DNA of 64,000 nucleotides from Hirundichthys speculiger. Its lineage: Eukaryota > Chordata > Actinopteri > Beloniformes > Exocoetidae. This document shows positions 24,738-37,067 of this stretch, piece by piece (the first letter of the stretch is position 1; each line of letters opens with the position of its first letter). Made by a program: the position numbers and the translations under genes. Below the pieces are notes generated by a model. That model saw only the letters and a list, made by a program, of their open reading frames with translations, was not told where the DNA came from and did no database searches. The DNA lies in contig JAGFBZ010000363.1 in the NCBI GenBank assembly GCA_018398805.1, positions 1,837,986-1,901,985 on the forward strand, in the 5' to 3' direction.

Positions 24738-25590
24738 AGGAGCCGTTTGTAAGATTATGGCCAAAACTGGTACTGCAGTCACTTTCAAATTACTATTGAG
24801 CGGCGTGTACCCTCCCCCTCCTCCCCGACCAGAGGTTGCCAGGTCGGCTGCAGAATGCAGCAGGAACGTAGGCTGCCATGGCAAACGACGAGTCCTACAC
24901 AGTAAGTTTATTTTCTGTTAATTATATTTAATGCTTTATGAAAGATCTTTTCTTTCTTTGATCTTTCTTAACTAGAGGAAATATTTTCCCGTTGAGGCGT
25001 TTCGTAACCTGAAAGTTTCGTATGTAGAGGCGTTCGTAAGTAGAGGTACCACTGTTACCTTGTCCAAGTAAATTAGCGTTAGCCAAACATTTAGCTATGA
25101 ATCTTACCTGTCCAGGAGAAAATCAGCAACGTTGGCGTCTGTCTTCAAATTTTTCTCCGCTTTCAGCCGTCTCCATCTATCAAAAGGCATCTCCTATACA
25201 AATCCTTGTTTTATTTCGGACCTTGTCACGACGTAACTCGGATTCATAACGAGGTCTTTTAGGTTTTGGAAAGCTAGACATTTTTTCATCCAACACGTTC
25301 GTAGCGGCTGCTGCGACAATTAGAGCCGAGCTGGCAACCCGGATGCCGAAACACTACTGACTTCGTGATTGGGAGATAGGTGGAGGGTGGCGCTTCAGGC
25401 CAAAACAAAAAATGACAACATCAACATCAGTTGAGGGCTGCAACTCCTCTTTTTAAACGGGAATATCCTGGCTTGAGTGCTGTTGTCAGTGACATAAGTA
25501 TTTGAAATGAACATGATTTTTAAATGTCTGTTGACATATCGGGGTCATTTTATGATTCGTTTTATTAGATCTCTTACATACGGCTCTCAG
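24738..25590. mobile_element. MITE-like element inserted in the BEL leader
   Basis: The left terminus GGAGCCGTTTGTAAGATT and right terminus (complement GAGAGCCGTATGTAAGAGA) are inverted repeats. The subterminal GGCCAAAACTGGTACTGCAG is a motif I associate with a common teleost MITE. I could not identify a clear target duplication. It contains an ATG followed by GACGAGTCCTACACA|GTAAGT, which looks like a short first exon with donor, and a second repeat-like block near 25010-25050. It lies within a few bases of the 5' LTR and occupies the place of the primer-binding site, which I cannot find. Confidence 0.6.
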
Positions 25591-26295
25591 ACCCGCGACC
25601 GCATCGCCATGATGTCAGCAGAGCCGCACGCAACAATACAGAAAGCTTCCAGACACGTGAGTGGACGTGAATGAGAAAGACAAAGTCAAGACGACAAGCA
25701 TAAAAGGTCTTCAGAAGATAACACTAATTAAGAAAGCCGTCCAGCGCTTTGTGTTATAGACTGTTTTATGAAAAGTCGAATTGGGCATTGTGTATATGAA
25801 TATGGCAGAAGGCGGCGTTTTCACGAGACCGAGAACACGGAGCTGCGGGAGCAAGAATGACCACAAGAGGGCGCCAAAGCCAACCGAACGTGGATTAGAA
25901 GAGCTGCTGACCAGATTGATAAATACAAGAAAGTCAAAACTATCACAGTTATCAGCGAAAATGAACAAAATTACTGGACTTATGAGTGAAAATGAGAGCC
26001 CAGACATTGTTGATGAGTACTTGATTGAATATTTGAAACTTTTGACAGAGTTTGATCACGCAAATAAGGGTGTACTCAGAATGTTGCCTGATGAAGAAAA
26101 GGATGCAGATCAACTGTTTTGGTTCAAACCAAAAAATGAGAAATTCAATCAGTTTGCTAAAAAAGTTGAAGATTGGATCAATGCATCACAGCAGCAGCAT
26201 CAAGACGCTGTGAGTCCAGATGACAGCGTATCTGTGTTTGGTGCATCAGCAAAAGATGAAGTCCAGGAGGCACAAAGCATGGCCACCGACCATTC

Positions 26296-26400
26296 CTGCA
26301 GACCGTCCAGAGCCGGATCGTCTAGAACCGGATTGTCCAGAGCCGGATCGTCTAGAGCCGGATCGTCTAGAACCGGATCATCCAGAAATTCAAGATCGTC
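26296..26400 (+). repeat. 15-bp minisatellite in BEL gag
   Basis: Six to seven tandem units of TCTAGAGCCGGATCG and variants encode SRAGS/SRTGS repeats, a basic-serine stretch before a coiled-coil-like Glu/Gln/Ala segment. The antisense frame reads as a Leu-Asp-Asp-Pro repeat and is not a gene. Confidence 0.9.
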
Positions 26401-29400
26401 CAGATCTTCAGGATTCTCAAGATCATCTATTTCATCCATACGTCAAAGGGAACAAGCAGAACACGCAGCCTTGCTTGCACAAGCAGCATCCCTGAAAGAA
26501 AGGCAGGCATTAGAGCTTGAAGAGTGCAAGTTAAAGGCAAGGAAAGATCAACTTGAGATCAAGACAGCAATTGCTGCATCTTCAGCAAAACTAAAGGTGC
26601 TGGAGAATTGTGAGCAAGAGAACCAACAATTTGCTTGTTCTGAGAAACAGCCAGTGGACGATGTGCTGCAAAAACAAGAGCCAGCAGTACAGTATGAACA
26701 CACTAAAAGGTCACAGTGTAAAAAAGGTATGAAACAAGAAAATGAAACACATCTCATTAACATCAGTAATGATGCAGCAAACCTGTGTGATGTGATGCTG
26801 AAACAAAATGACATTACTGAGATGTTAGTCAAACAACAGAAACTGTCTCATATGCCCCAAAGAGACATACCTGTCTTCAGTGGTGACCCGCTTGAGTTTA
26901 GATCTTTCATGAGAGCCTTCGACTATTCCATCCATGATAAAACTGATAATGACAATGACAGGTTATATTACCTTGAACAGTTTGTCAGAGGTGAACCCAG
27001 AGATTTAGTCAGGAGTTGCCAACATATGAGTCCACATCAAGGATACACAGAGGCAAGGAAGCTGCTGACTTATCACTATGGCAATGAGCTTAAGATTGTA
27101 TCTGCTTACATGAACAAGGCGCTCAAGTGGCCACAAATCAAGCCAGATGATGCTAAAGCCCTCCATACTTATTCGTTGTTTTTGACTGGTTGTAACAATG
27201 CAATGCAAGACCTTGATCAGATGCTAGAGATGGAGAACCCCACTAATCTTAGAATCATAGTCTCCAAACTACCATACAAAATAAGAGAGATGTGGAAGGT
27301 TTTTGCATTTGACATTCAAGAAGCTAGTAGAAAGAGACCAAGGTTTTCAGATCTTGTTAGGTTTGTAAACAGACAAGCTAAAGTAGCTGCAGATCCTGTT
27401 TTTGGTGACATAAGGGACACTGAAGATAGAGGGAAACATTTTGCAAACATGAAAACATATAGAGCAAACAGGCCAAAGGGGAGCACCTTCGCTACAAGTG
27501 TAGCACCAGCTGTAAGTGAAAACTCACCTGAAAGCTCCAAAGCTTCTTCTCGTCAAGTTGTCAATGCATTTCAGAAGCCATGTACATTTTGTGAAAAACA
27601 GCATACATTGGCAGAATGTCTCAAAATGAGAAATCAGCCTTACAAAGAAAGACTTGAGTTTCTGAAAGGAAAAGGACTGTGTTTTTCATGTCTGACTCAA
27701 GGTCATTTGAGCAAAGAATGCAGAAAAAGAGTTTCATGTGAACATTGTCCCAAGAAGCACCCAAGCATGCTACATGTTACAAGGGAAGACGATAATGATG
27801 CTGTTAAGAGTGGTCTGAAAGGTACTACAGAAAATATGACAGCAGGTGAGACAGCACACATTTCAAGTGGGCCTTGTTGTGCCACCGGGGCCGGAAAAGA
27901 CAATTGTGTCTTAGCAATCGTGCCTGTGTGTGTCAAAGTAAAGAAAAGCAACAGAATAATCGAAACTTATGCATTCATGGACAATGGAAGTCAAGCAACT
28001 TTCTGCACTGAAAAGTTAATGAGACAGCTCGGCATTGAAGGCAGAAAAACTCAAATATTGCTCCGGACAATGGGTCAAGAAAAGCTTGAACCAAGCTATC
28101 ATCTCTCAGGTCTAGAAATCTGTGGACTAAAAGAAAACATTTACATTGATTTGCCTGAGATCTACACTCATAAAGACATTCCAGTGTCAAAGGAGAACAT
28201 TCCTGTGCAGGAAGATTTGTTAAGGTGGCCACATCTTCATGGTATCAACCTGCCACAAATAAACACAGACATTGGACTGTTGATAGGCTGTGATGTTTAC
28301 AAGGCCATGGAACCCTGGGAGATTGTCCACAGTGAGGATTGTGGGCCATATGCAGTTAGAACAATCCTGGGTTGGGTTGTGAATGGTCCCCTTAGGCGTG
28401 ATGTTTGTGTCACAGCATCTGAAAGTGAACAAAAGGTATCTGTCAATCGCATCTCTATTGCTAATGTAGAAGACTTGCTTGTGCGACAGTTCAACTATGA
28501 CTTTCCAGAGAAAGCCAGTGAAGAAAAACATGAAATGTCTCGAGAAGACATACGGTTCATGGACCCTGTTAAAGAGACAGTAGAAAAGGTTGATGGACAC
28601 TATAGCATAGGTCTTCCTTTAAGAAACAAAGGTGTCAAGATGCCTAACAACTATAGTGTAGTCAAGCAGAGAGCAGAAAACCTGAAAAGGAAACTTGTCA
28701 AAAACAAAGACTTTCATAAAGAGTACCAAAAATTCATGTCTGACCTGATCAGTAAAGGTTATGCAGTGGAGCTATCAAAAAAGGAGACTATGTCTGAAAA
28801 TGAAAGAGTGTGGTACATACCTCATCACGGGGTCTTTCACCCACAAAAGGGGAAACTTTGTGTAGTTTTTTGACTGTGCTGCATCATATCAGAGCAAGTC
28901 ATTGAACACAGAGCTTTTGCAAGGCCCAGACTTAACAAACACATTGATAGGAGTGTTGACAAGATTTAGACATGAACATATTGCTTTAATGTCAGACATA
29001 GAGGCAATGTATCACCAGGTGAGAGTGCCACCAGAAGATCAAGACCTCCTGCGCTTCCTCTGGTGGCCAGATGGAAACTTGAGTGAGCCGTTGAGAGAAT
29101 ACAAAATGGTTGTGCATTTGTTTGGAGCAACGTCCTCCCCCAGCTGTGCCAACTTTGCATTAAGGAAGACAGTTGAGGATGCTAAGGACAAAATGGCACC
29201 TGCTGCAGTGGAAGCAGTCATGCATAATTTTTATGTAAATGATTGCCTTTTATCAGTCTCAAATGAAGCTCAAGCAGTCAGTGTAGTCAAAGACTTGACA
29301 GCGCTGTGTGAGAGTGGAGGATTCCGCCTCACAAAATGGATGAGTAATAGCAGAACTGTTTTAGCCTCCATTCCTGAGTCAGAAAGAGCTAAGGAGGTTA

Positions 29401-30019
29401 AAGACCTAGACCTCAGTCATGATGCATTACCTGATGAAAGAGTCCTTGGTGTGAACTGGTGTACAGAGTCAGATGTATTCAAGGTCAGAATCAATGCAAA
29501 AAATACACCACAGACTCGGCGGGGCATCCTGTCATTTGTAAGTGCTGTATATGACCCGTTAGGGTTTCTGTCACCTGTCATTCTTCCAGCAAAAATGATC
29601 CTACAGGAGCTGTGTGGCAGGAAAGCCTCATGGGATGAAGATCTACCTCCTGAACTAGCTCAAAGGTCAAAAGGATGGATTTTGGATCTTGCAAAGCTTC
29701 ATGGGTTCACGGTGAACAGATGTCTAAAACCGGCTGGGTTTGGAAAGATCACATCTGCACAAATGCATCACTTTGCAGATGCAAGTGAGAGAGGGTATGG
29801 AGTTGTCACGTACCTTCGCATGAAAAATGAAGTGGGTTCAGTTCACTGTGCATTTCTCATTGGGAAGTCCAGAGTTTCTCCATTAAAACCAACTACGATT
29901 CCAAGACTGGAATTAACAGCTGCTGCTGTAGCTGTTAAGATGGACAGATTCACGAAAAAAGAGCTGAACATGGCATTGGAAGAATCTATGTTTTGGTCTG
30001 ACAGTACTACTGTGTTGAG

Positions 30020-31243
30020 CAGTACCGGTTCACCCAATACGCACACTACGCACTTTGCGTAGGGCCTCGCAAACCAATGGGGGCCCCGTTACCTCGGCAA
30101 CGTTGATGCGGGAGAAAAAAAAAACTGACGACGTGACCGGCAGGCAGATCCTGCCCAGAGTTGTAAAATACACACATGGTGTGTAGCATTAAAAATATTA
30201 AGCAGCTTCGTCAATATTCCATTACTTTCCATGTATGTAGTATAATGTTTGCCTAATTGCAGTTGTAACTACAATACTGACACACACCCAAGTACACACA
30301 CAAATGCCCGGGACAGCGTGCACATACACAGAGACATGTAGACTGACACACATAAGCATGCGCGACAGCACGAACATTCATATACACACACACACACCCT
30401 CAATGATACATTTACTGCTATTAATGATTTGTATATTGGTGCAGCGAAACTAGTCGGCAGCAAGCATCAGACACGCTCAAAGGTTCATGCGTAATTTTCT
30501 AGTTGCAGTTGTAACTACGCTACAATTTATAAAAGAAGCCAGGAAGAGGCACACAGAGACTGGGGGGCTCACTGGGGGGGCTAACCGCCCTGTAATGTAG
30601 GTCAAACACGGACTAGTCCCTCCCACTCTCCCCCCCAGAGAGGTAAGTTACCTGACTGCTGCTCTCCCTAAGTTCACTGTCATGCTGTTTCTTTTTCCTC
30701 TTTTCATATCCCGAGGGAAAACTGCGCTTCATCGTGGCCTGTTTAATCCCTTCACGCGCTACAATCCGGGGAGACACACACGCGCTGCAGACGGTCACGT
30801 CGTCAGTTTTTTTTTTCTCCCCGCATCAACGTTGCCGAGGTAACGGGGCCCCCATTGGTTTGCGAGGCCCTACGCAAAGTGCGTAGTGTGCGTATTGGGT
30901 GAACCGGTACTGCCAGCAGCACAGGCTCCAGCCAGTCAGCCAGTGGAGGGACAGAGCCAGGTTCATCTAATACAGGCACAGATGAAACAGTTGCTTCAGG
31001 CAGTACAAACAGCGCAGGTCCAGTACAGCCATCGTTGTCAAGTGGTACAGGGGAAGAACAGACAGCATCAGAAGCTAGCTCAGAGTCAGTACCTCAAGCA
31101 ACAGTATCTGCTCCACCTGATGATCCTGCAGAAAGGGGGATGAGTGGAAGCACTGCGGTGTCAGGTGTGGCTGTTGTATTCAGTGAGGAGGGCCCCTTTG
31201 CAGAATTTTGCCTAGGGCCCCATGGAGGTCTGAACCGGCTCTG
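30020..31243. mobile_element. hAT-type element nested in BEL RNase H, with three terminal repeats
   Basis: Flanked by GTGTTGAG on both sides (30012-30019 and 31244-31251), an 8-bp duplication. Ends: CAGTACCGGTTC on the left and CAGAGCCGGTTC (complement) on the right. The left end is repeated in inverted form at 30791-30912 with about 120 near-identical bases, so positions 30020-30912 look like a complete TIR-bounded unit at one end of a longer element. The 330 bases after it (30913-31243) have an open Ser/Thr/Gly-rich frame (GTEPGSSNTGTDETVASG) resembling linkers in fish hAT ORFs. At 1224 bp plus 8, the insertion shifts the BEL frame by +2, which matches what is observed on either side. Confidence 0.85.
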
Positions 31244-33315
31244 GTGTTGAGATATATTGTTAGTGAGAGTGTTAGGTTCAAAACCTTTGTTGCAAATAGA
31301 GTATCGCTTATCAGAGACAACACTAAACCAAGTCAGTGGATGTATGTGAACTCTGTGCTAAACACAGCAGATCACGCATCAAGAGGCATGAATGTAGACA
31401 CATTCATGAAGTGTCATGACTGGATTGGTGGGCCAGAGTTTTTGAAGAAGGAGGAGAACCACTGGCCAGTCTCACCCAGTATCAAGGAGGTACAGAAAGA
31501 TGATGTTGAAGTTAAGGCTTCAGTGAGTGTGAGTGCCACACATGCATATGAGAATCCACTCAACAAGCTTATTTGTCATTATTCAGAATGGCACAGGTTA
31601 ACAAGAGCAGTTTCCTGGATGCTCAAGTTGAGACAACTGCTGCTCAAACTGAGCAAACATCGCAAAGTGCTGACATCACAAGTAAGTGATAGATTGAGTC
31701 TTGAAAAGAAAACCGAAGTTGTGGTAAACAAAATGGGAAGGTTTTAAAAGAACCATCACGGGGTCTTTGCTCTCAGTTGAAGACATTTCAGTGGCAAAGA
31801 CTGAAATTATTAAACTGTGTCAAGCACAAAGTTTCTGTGATGAACTGATGACACTCCAGAAAGGTGACAAGCTGAAAAGAAGTAGTCACATTGTTAAGCT
31901 TGATCCTATCATGCAGGATGGGATTTTGAGAGTAGGAGGGAGGCTGCATCGGTCTGCACTTCCAGCAGATGCGAAACATCCTGTGATTCTTCCCAAGAAC
32001 CATCATGTGTCAACTTTGATCCTCAGACACATTCACCAAGAAACAGGACACAGTGGGAGGAGTTACACACTATCCAAGCTCAGAGAAAGATTCTGGGTTC
32101 CACAGGCAGACTCAGCTCTCAGAAGGATACTTTCAAAGTGTATAACATGCAGAAAAATCTCAGCCAAGCCTGGTGAGCAGTGGATGGCAAATCTGCCACC
32201 AGACCGTTTGATCCCAGACAATCCTCCATTTACCAGTGTAGGTATAGATTATTTCGGACCGTTTGAAGTTAAATGTGGGAGGAGTGTGGTCAAAAGGTAT
32301 GGAGTTTTGTTTACATGTTTGACAGTCAGAGCAATTCATTTGGAAGTTGCCAATTCTCTTGAAACTGATGCATGCATAAATGCCTTCAGAAGATTTGTAG
32401 CAAGAAGAGGTCAAGTGTCTGTAATGAGATCAGATAATGGGACAAATTTAGTGGGTGCAGAGAAAGAAATGCGTGAAGCAATCAGAGGCTGGAATCAGTC
32501 AAAAATATCTAATGTGCTCATGCAGAAAGGTGTAACTTGGATATTTAACCCACCTGCAGGCTCCCATTTTGGCGGTGTTTGGGAGAGACAAATTCGCTCT
32601 GTAAGGAGGATTCTCTACCACCTATTGAAACAGCAATCTCTTGATGATGAACGTCTCCACACATTGTTTTGTGAAGTAGAGACTATTGTTAATGACAGAC
32701 CTATAACCAGAGTGTCGAATGATCCACATGAAGTTGAGGCTCTCACGCCTAACCACCTGCTTCTTCTGAAAAAAAACACAACCAGTGCTGCCACCCGGAG
32801 TGTTTCAGAAAGAGGACTTGTATGCCAGGAAACGGTGGAGGCAGGTGCAATACCTGTCTGACATCTTTTGGAGACGTTGGACTCGAGAGTACCTGCCACT
32901 TCTGCAAGAGAGGCAGAAGTGGATGGAAGTAAGAAAAAACTTGAAAGAAGGAGATGTCGTTCTCATTGTTGACGATAGTGCACCAAGAAGTTCCTGGTTG
33001 ATGGGAAAGGTGGAAAGGACAGTCCCTGATGCAAAGGGTTTGGTCAGGCGAGCCTTTGTGAAAACTAAAACAAGTGTTTTGGAAAGACCAATAGATAAGT
33101 TATGTTTGTTGCTTGAGATGGAAGTGTGATTCATGTTAGGTTATGTGTAACACACCCATACTGTGAGGTACTGTCAATTAGACTGAATTTATGTTGAGTT
33201 ATGTAAAAGTTAAAGGAGTTCTTAATTTCTTAGTCATTGATGGTTCAGATGAATGCCGCTTTACTGTGTAGAGATTTAATTGTTATGCCCCAGCAGTAAC
33301 AATTAGGGGCCGGAA

Positions 33316-33606
33316 TGTAAGCGCCATTTATTATTATTTCTGATTATATTGAAGTGCAGTGAGTTAATAAGTTTAACACTGTGAATTTGAGCCAATGATT
33401 TTGTGGCTTGTTGTCATGTGACTTCCGAAAAAGACAGGAAGTGTGTTATGTAAAAAGAATGAGAATAAATGAGGAATGGCGGAGCGACACAGTCGTTTTA
33501 CCGTCTGTGGCGGCACCCAGCCAGCTCAACGAGTAAACGGTCTCCAGCCATTTTTTTCCAGAGAGGTTGAATATAAGACAAAAGAAATCGTAAGACAGCC
33601 CCTATA
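33316..33606 (+). repeat. BEL 3' LTR
   Basis: Same sequence as the 5' LTR except CCATTTTTTTCC for CCATTTCTTTCC. Preceded by the polypurine-rich GGGGCCGGAA. Confidence 0.92.
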
Positions 33607-33611
33607 TTATG

Positions 33612-36060
33612 ACTAGAATAACCAATTAAGAATCTATGTTATTAGTGCAGAGGCATAACCAAGGTCATTACAATTGTGAATACAGATGTAATGTCCACCA
33701 CGACGTCTTATGATAGTTTTTATATTTATTAAAGCAGATTAGCAAGGTTAAGCAGCAGCATTGATTGGTTATACAAATTCTAATTCTACATAAAAAGGCA
33801 AATTAAAGCTGTGGCTTACAAATCGATCCATCCGGTTGGTTCAAGGACAGGCTGGATGTACGCAAATGGCCACTTCACGTTGTTCAAGGCCGCTTGCAGA
33901 GAGAGAGAGAGCGCACAAGATCAGGCCCGCGGGAACTCTGGTTCGCCCCTCCTCCTTGCTAGCAGTGAGCTAGGGTAAATCCAAAAACTCCAATTATATT
34001 CTTCAAGTGTTGGAAAAATGGTCAATCCGTTCTTGCGTCTTCTCTGTTCTTGAAGAATAAATTCTTCAGGTATTTCTCTCCGATGGTTGGTTCGCTCCCC
34101 TTGGTCCAGCTAGTCCTGCTTCTTCGAAGACGCCCCACGGAAGAACGACGAATTCTTTCTGTCTTCTCTTTTTATGCCATTCTCTCTCTCTCTCTCTTTT
34201 TCTCTCATCCAGCCTGCTTCAGCCCCAAAATGTCCCTTTTTGGTCTTTCACACTCTTGATTGGTTCTCTCACATTTGCATAGGCGTACATAATTTCCCCC
34301 AAACTCACATGACACTTCTGATTGGTTATCTACATATACAGAGGCGTGCATAATTTTACATAATCCCTCCTTTACATCATGCATAATTCACAGGCCATGT
34401 CCCCCAATGATTTCATAGGTTCACAGATCAGCAGGGGCGTTCACCTAATCATCATGACATACACACTTCAACCACGCAGCTCCTCCCAGACACCAAGGTT
34501 AACCTGTTTATTTGGCCATATAGCTCGTTAAGCTAAAGCTTATCAGCTAAAGCTAAGCCTTATCTAACGATCTATGTACCAATGTATGTTCCAAAGCTTC
34601 ATTAACTGATTGATTGATTGGTTCATATTTAATCACAGAATTTGGTAATGATCTGCAGTCTGCAGCCTGCAGCTCATTCACCATATCTCTGCTCAAAGCA
34701 CACAGCCACTTCGCCAAGGCCACTCTGAGCTGCCACCCTCCTCGCCTTTGACCCAGACACTTGGCCCCAGTATTGTGTATGGCGAAGTAACTTTAATGTT
34801 TACACTTAAGAACTCTCTCCTGCTTTCTGTTATGTCTCCAGTAGTCCTGAGCCTGCAGAATTGTTTGGGATAACCAGTCACCTCTCTCTTAATCGAAAAG
34901 TAGCCTAATTATCAAACCCTGATTCATACTTTGTTCAATCTATTTCCCCTCTATTTTAGGAGTATCCTCAGGGCTAATTATTATTTTCATTGGGACTTTT
35001 ACCTTATAAAAACCGATATAATAACTTATTCAGTTTTCATCCATCTCTGCTCCTGTTTAATAAACATAGCTGTTGTTTTCATTCCACAGTGACACAGTTA
35101 CACAGTGACCCTCGGCAGCTCAGCTCAGCCGCTGGCAGCACAGGCGCACAGTGTCTTGACCCAACGAGAAATAAATCATACAGAATTGACATAGATTTAT
35201 TCCAACATCATTAATACATCTTTCTGATCATCGGTTCTGATCATTGACAAGAATCACACATTTCATTGATTAGGGATTGATTACAAATCACATAAATTAC
35301 CACCTTTCTGTTACTCCACTCCTGCCTTTGTTTTGACTAGCCCTGGCCTGTTTACATCACATCACCACCTCTGCAGCAGATTCTCCCCTCATACTGTGGG
35401 TGCTGACATCAAGCCACTTTAACATACAGAGTTAACATTGATTATTGATTAGAAGCTGAGTTGATTCCAACATTTTCTCTGGGTCACTTGACAAGGGAGC
35501 AGAGAAAACTACAAACAAACAAAAAAAAAAAACTGGATGAACACCTTCTACCAAGCAAGTGACCTGTGGGCATGTGAAGAATTCATGTGATCATTATGGA
35601 TTGATTGTGTTGATAGAAGGGGGGGGGGGGGGGGGTGTAAAGCAGAAATGTGTCCGTGCCCATATACACTCACATGTAAGTGACCAAAGTACCAAATAAA
35701 TTGTCATCATTATTACCATCACCACCACCACCCGAATCTTAGTCCATCCTAAATCTTGCCGCGGCTAATTAATGATGCCCTTTTCAACATTTGCTGAAGA
35801 CAAATGGTCCATTAGATTTTTTTTTTCTTTTTTTCAATATAAAATGCTTTTGCCTTTCTGTTGACTTTCTGTAAGAGAACATTTTTTATAATCAATTTGT
35901 CACTGGGCACACAGACCGGGTAGGTAGGAATTATAGGTAAGTAAACAGAGTAAAAATTAGATAGTTTTATTGTGTATTTTTACAATCTGTCTCTTTCTGA
36001 GCAGAGCATAACCGTTCATGCTTGTGTCCATGTTTACTCAGCAAAAGCTTCCAGGCAAGA
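33612..36060. other. No gene recognised; continuation of the sequence split by BEL
   Basis: Joins in sequence to the block ending at 24437. Long, non-coding, with CT-rich tracts ((CT)n near 34180-34200) and several AATAAA-like signals; it might be an old long LTR, but I cannot show a second copy. A G17 run lies at 35619-35635. Confidence 0.45.
35619..35635. repeat. Poly-G run of 17
   Basis: Seventeen consecutive G in otherwise AT-rich DNA, one of several long G-runs in this window. Confidence 0.9.
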
Positions 36061-36067
36061 TGCTGTT

Positions 36068-37066
36068 TTACAACCTGCAGTCTGGAAAAGTTGGGACATT
36101 TTTAAAAAGACTAAAAGACTGTCAAATCGTAAGCCAATATTTTATTCATTACAGAACATAGATAACTTAAATGTTTAACTGGGAATTTTTTTTACTCTCA
36201 GTCACTAAATGAGCTCATTTCAAATTTTTTGCTGCTACAGGTCTTAAAAATTTGGCATGGAAGGAACAAATGGCTGAAATAGCAAAAAACTGTAAAAATA
36301 TTCAGCTGGGAGAACATCTAGTAACTACTGATGTTAACTGATATCAGGTCTGTAACATGATCAGCTATAAAGGAAGTCTCAGAGAGGCAGAGTCTCTCAG
36401 AAGTAAAGATGGGCAGAGGCTCTCCAATCTGTCAAAGAGTCTGCAAAAAGATTGTGGAATACTTTAAAAACAATGTTGCTCAAAGTCAAATTGCAAAGGC
36501 TTTAAATCTCATCATCTACGGTGCAGAACATCATCTACAGATTCAGAGAAACTGCAGTCATCTCTGTGTAAAGGACAAGGTCAAAGACCTTTATTGGATG
36601 TTCATGGTCTTCAGACGACACCGCATCACTCATCAGCATGATTGTATTAATGACGTCACTAAATTAATCAGGAATACTTCCAGAAACCACTGTCAGTAAA
36701 CACAATCTACCGTACCTTCTGCAGATGCCAACTAAAGCTCTATCATCAAATAGAAGTCATATTTGAACATGGTCCAGAAGCACCGTGGTGTCCTGTGGGC
36801 CAAGACTCATTTAAACGGACTCTTTCAAAGTGGAGAAGTTTTCTATGGTCAGATGAGTCAAATGTGACATGACACGTCGTGTCCTCCAGGCTACAGAGGA
36901 GGGAGACTTTCCAGTGTGTTATCAGGGTTCAGTTCAAAAGCATTAGCCAGCATCTCTGATGGTATGGAGGTGCAAAAGTGACTACGGTATGGACAGCTTG
37001 CATGTTTTGGAAGGAACTAAAAAAGGTATATAAAAGTTTTAGAGCAACATATGTTCCCCTCCAGAT
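36068..37066 (+). pseudogene. Decayed Tc1/mariner-like transposon
   Basis: Starts near CTGGAAAAGTTGGGACA (Tc1 terminal region) and contains an ORF fragment at 36409-36699 opening MGRGSPICQRVCKKIVEYFK and continuing NVAQSQIAKALN. This is the first helix-turn-helix of the family's paired-like DNA-binding domain. Later parts (WSDES-like, and AGKVWTACMFWKEL-like segments) are recognisable only in scattered frames. The catalytic triad cannot be followed. The sequence stops abruptly at about 37066 where the GT92 duplication begins. Confidence 0.75.
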
Positions 37067-37067
37067 G

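Larger units (their letters stand above)
25781..33129 (+). pseudogene. BEL/Pao gag-pol polyprotein, interrupted
   Basis: Frame 1 (25781-28873, 1030 aa): Arg/Ser repeats near residues 175-215, a DUF1759-type gag core (PVFSGDPLEFRSFMRAFD), two zinc-knuckle-like Cys clusters (CTFCEKQHTLAEC; CFSCLTQGHLSKEC), and an aspartic protease (AFMDNGSQATFC). Reverse transcriptase continues in another frame after an extra T in a T6 run at about 28867-28872, through 28902-30022, with catalytic box FYVNDCLL where DD is usual. The RNase H region ends at FWSDSTTVL, is split by the nested hAT-type element, and resumes LRYIVSESVRFKTF at about 31247. An extra T at about 31743 leads to 31767-32861, with an H-H-C-C finger and integrase Asp-Asp-Glu (IDYFGPF, RSDNGTN, VWERQI). 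A further +1 shift near 32783 leads to the C-terminal [12 protein letters not shown] segment ending at 33129. No in-frame nonsense substitutions were seen. Confidence 0.92.
24443..33606 (+). mobile_element. BEL/Pao LTR retrotransposon with two nested DNA elements
   Basis: Two 291-bp direct LTRs (24443-24733 and 33316-33606) differ at one position that I can see, so the insertion is young. The flanks carry TTATG on both sides (24438-24442 and 33607-33611), the 5-bp target duplication expected. The LTRs start TG and end TA rather than the usual CA, so the exact 3' LTR edge is uncertain by about 3 bases. A polypurine tract AGGGGCCGGAA precedes the 3' LTR. The internal part encodes gag-protease-RT-RNase H-integrase of the BEL/Pao type. 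It is interrupted by a MITE in the leader and a hAT-type element at 30020-31243. Confidence 0.93.

Noticed and set aside
26200..26439. Asp/Pro/Leu repeat protein on the minus strand
   Set aside because: Shadow of the 15-bp minisatellite in BEL gag.
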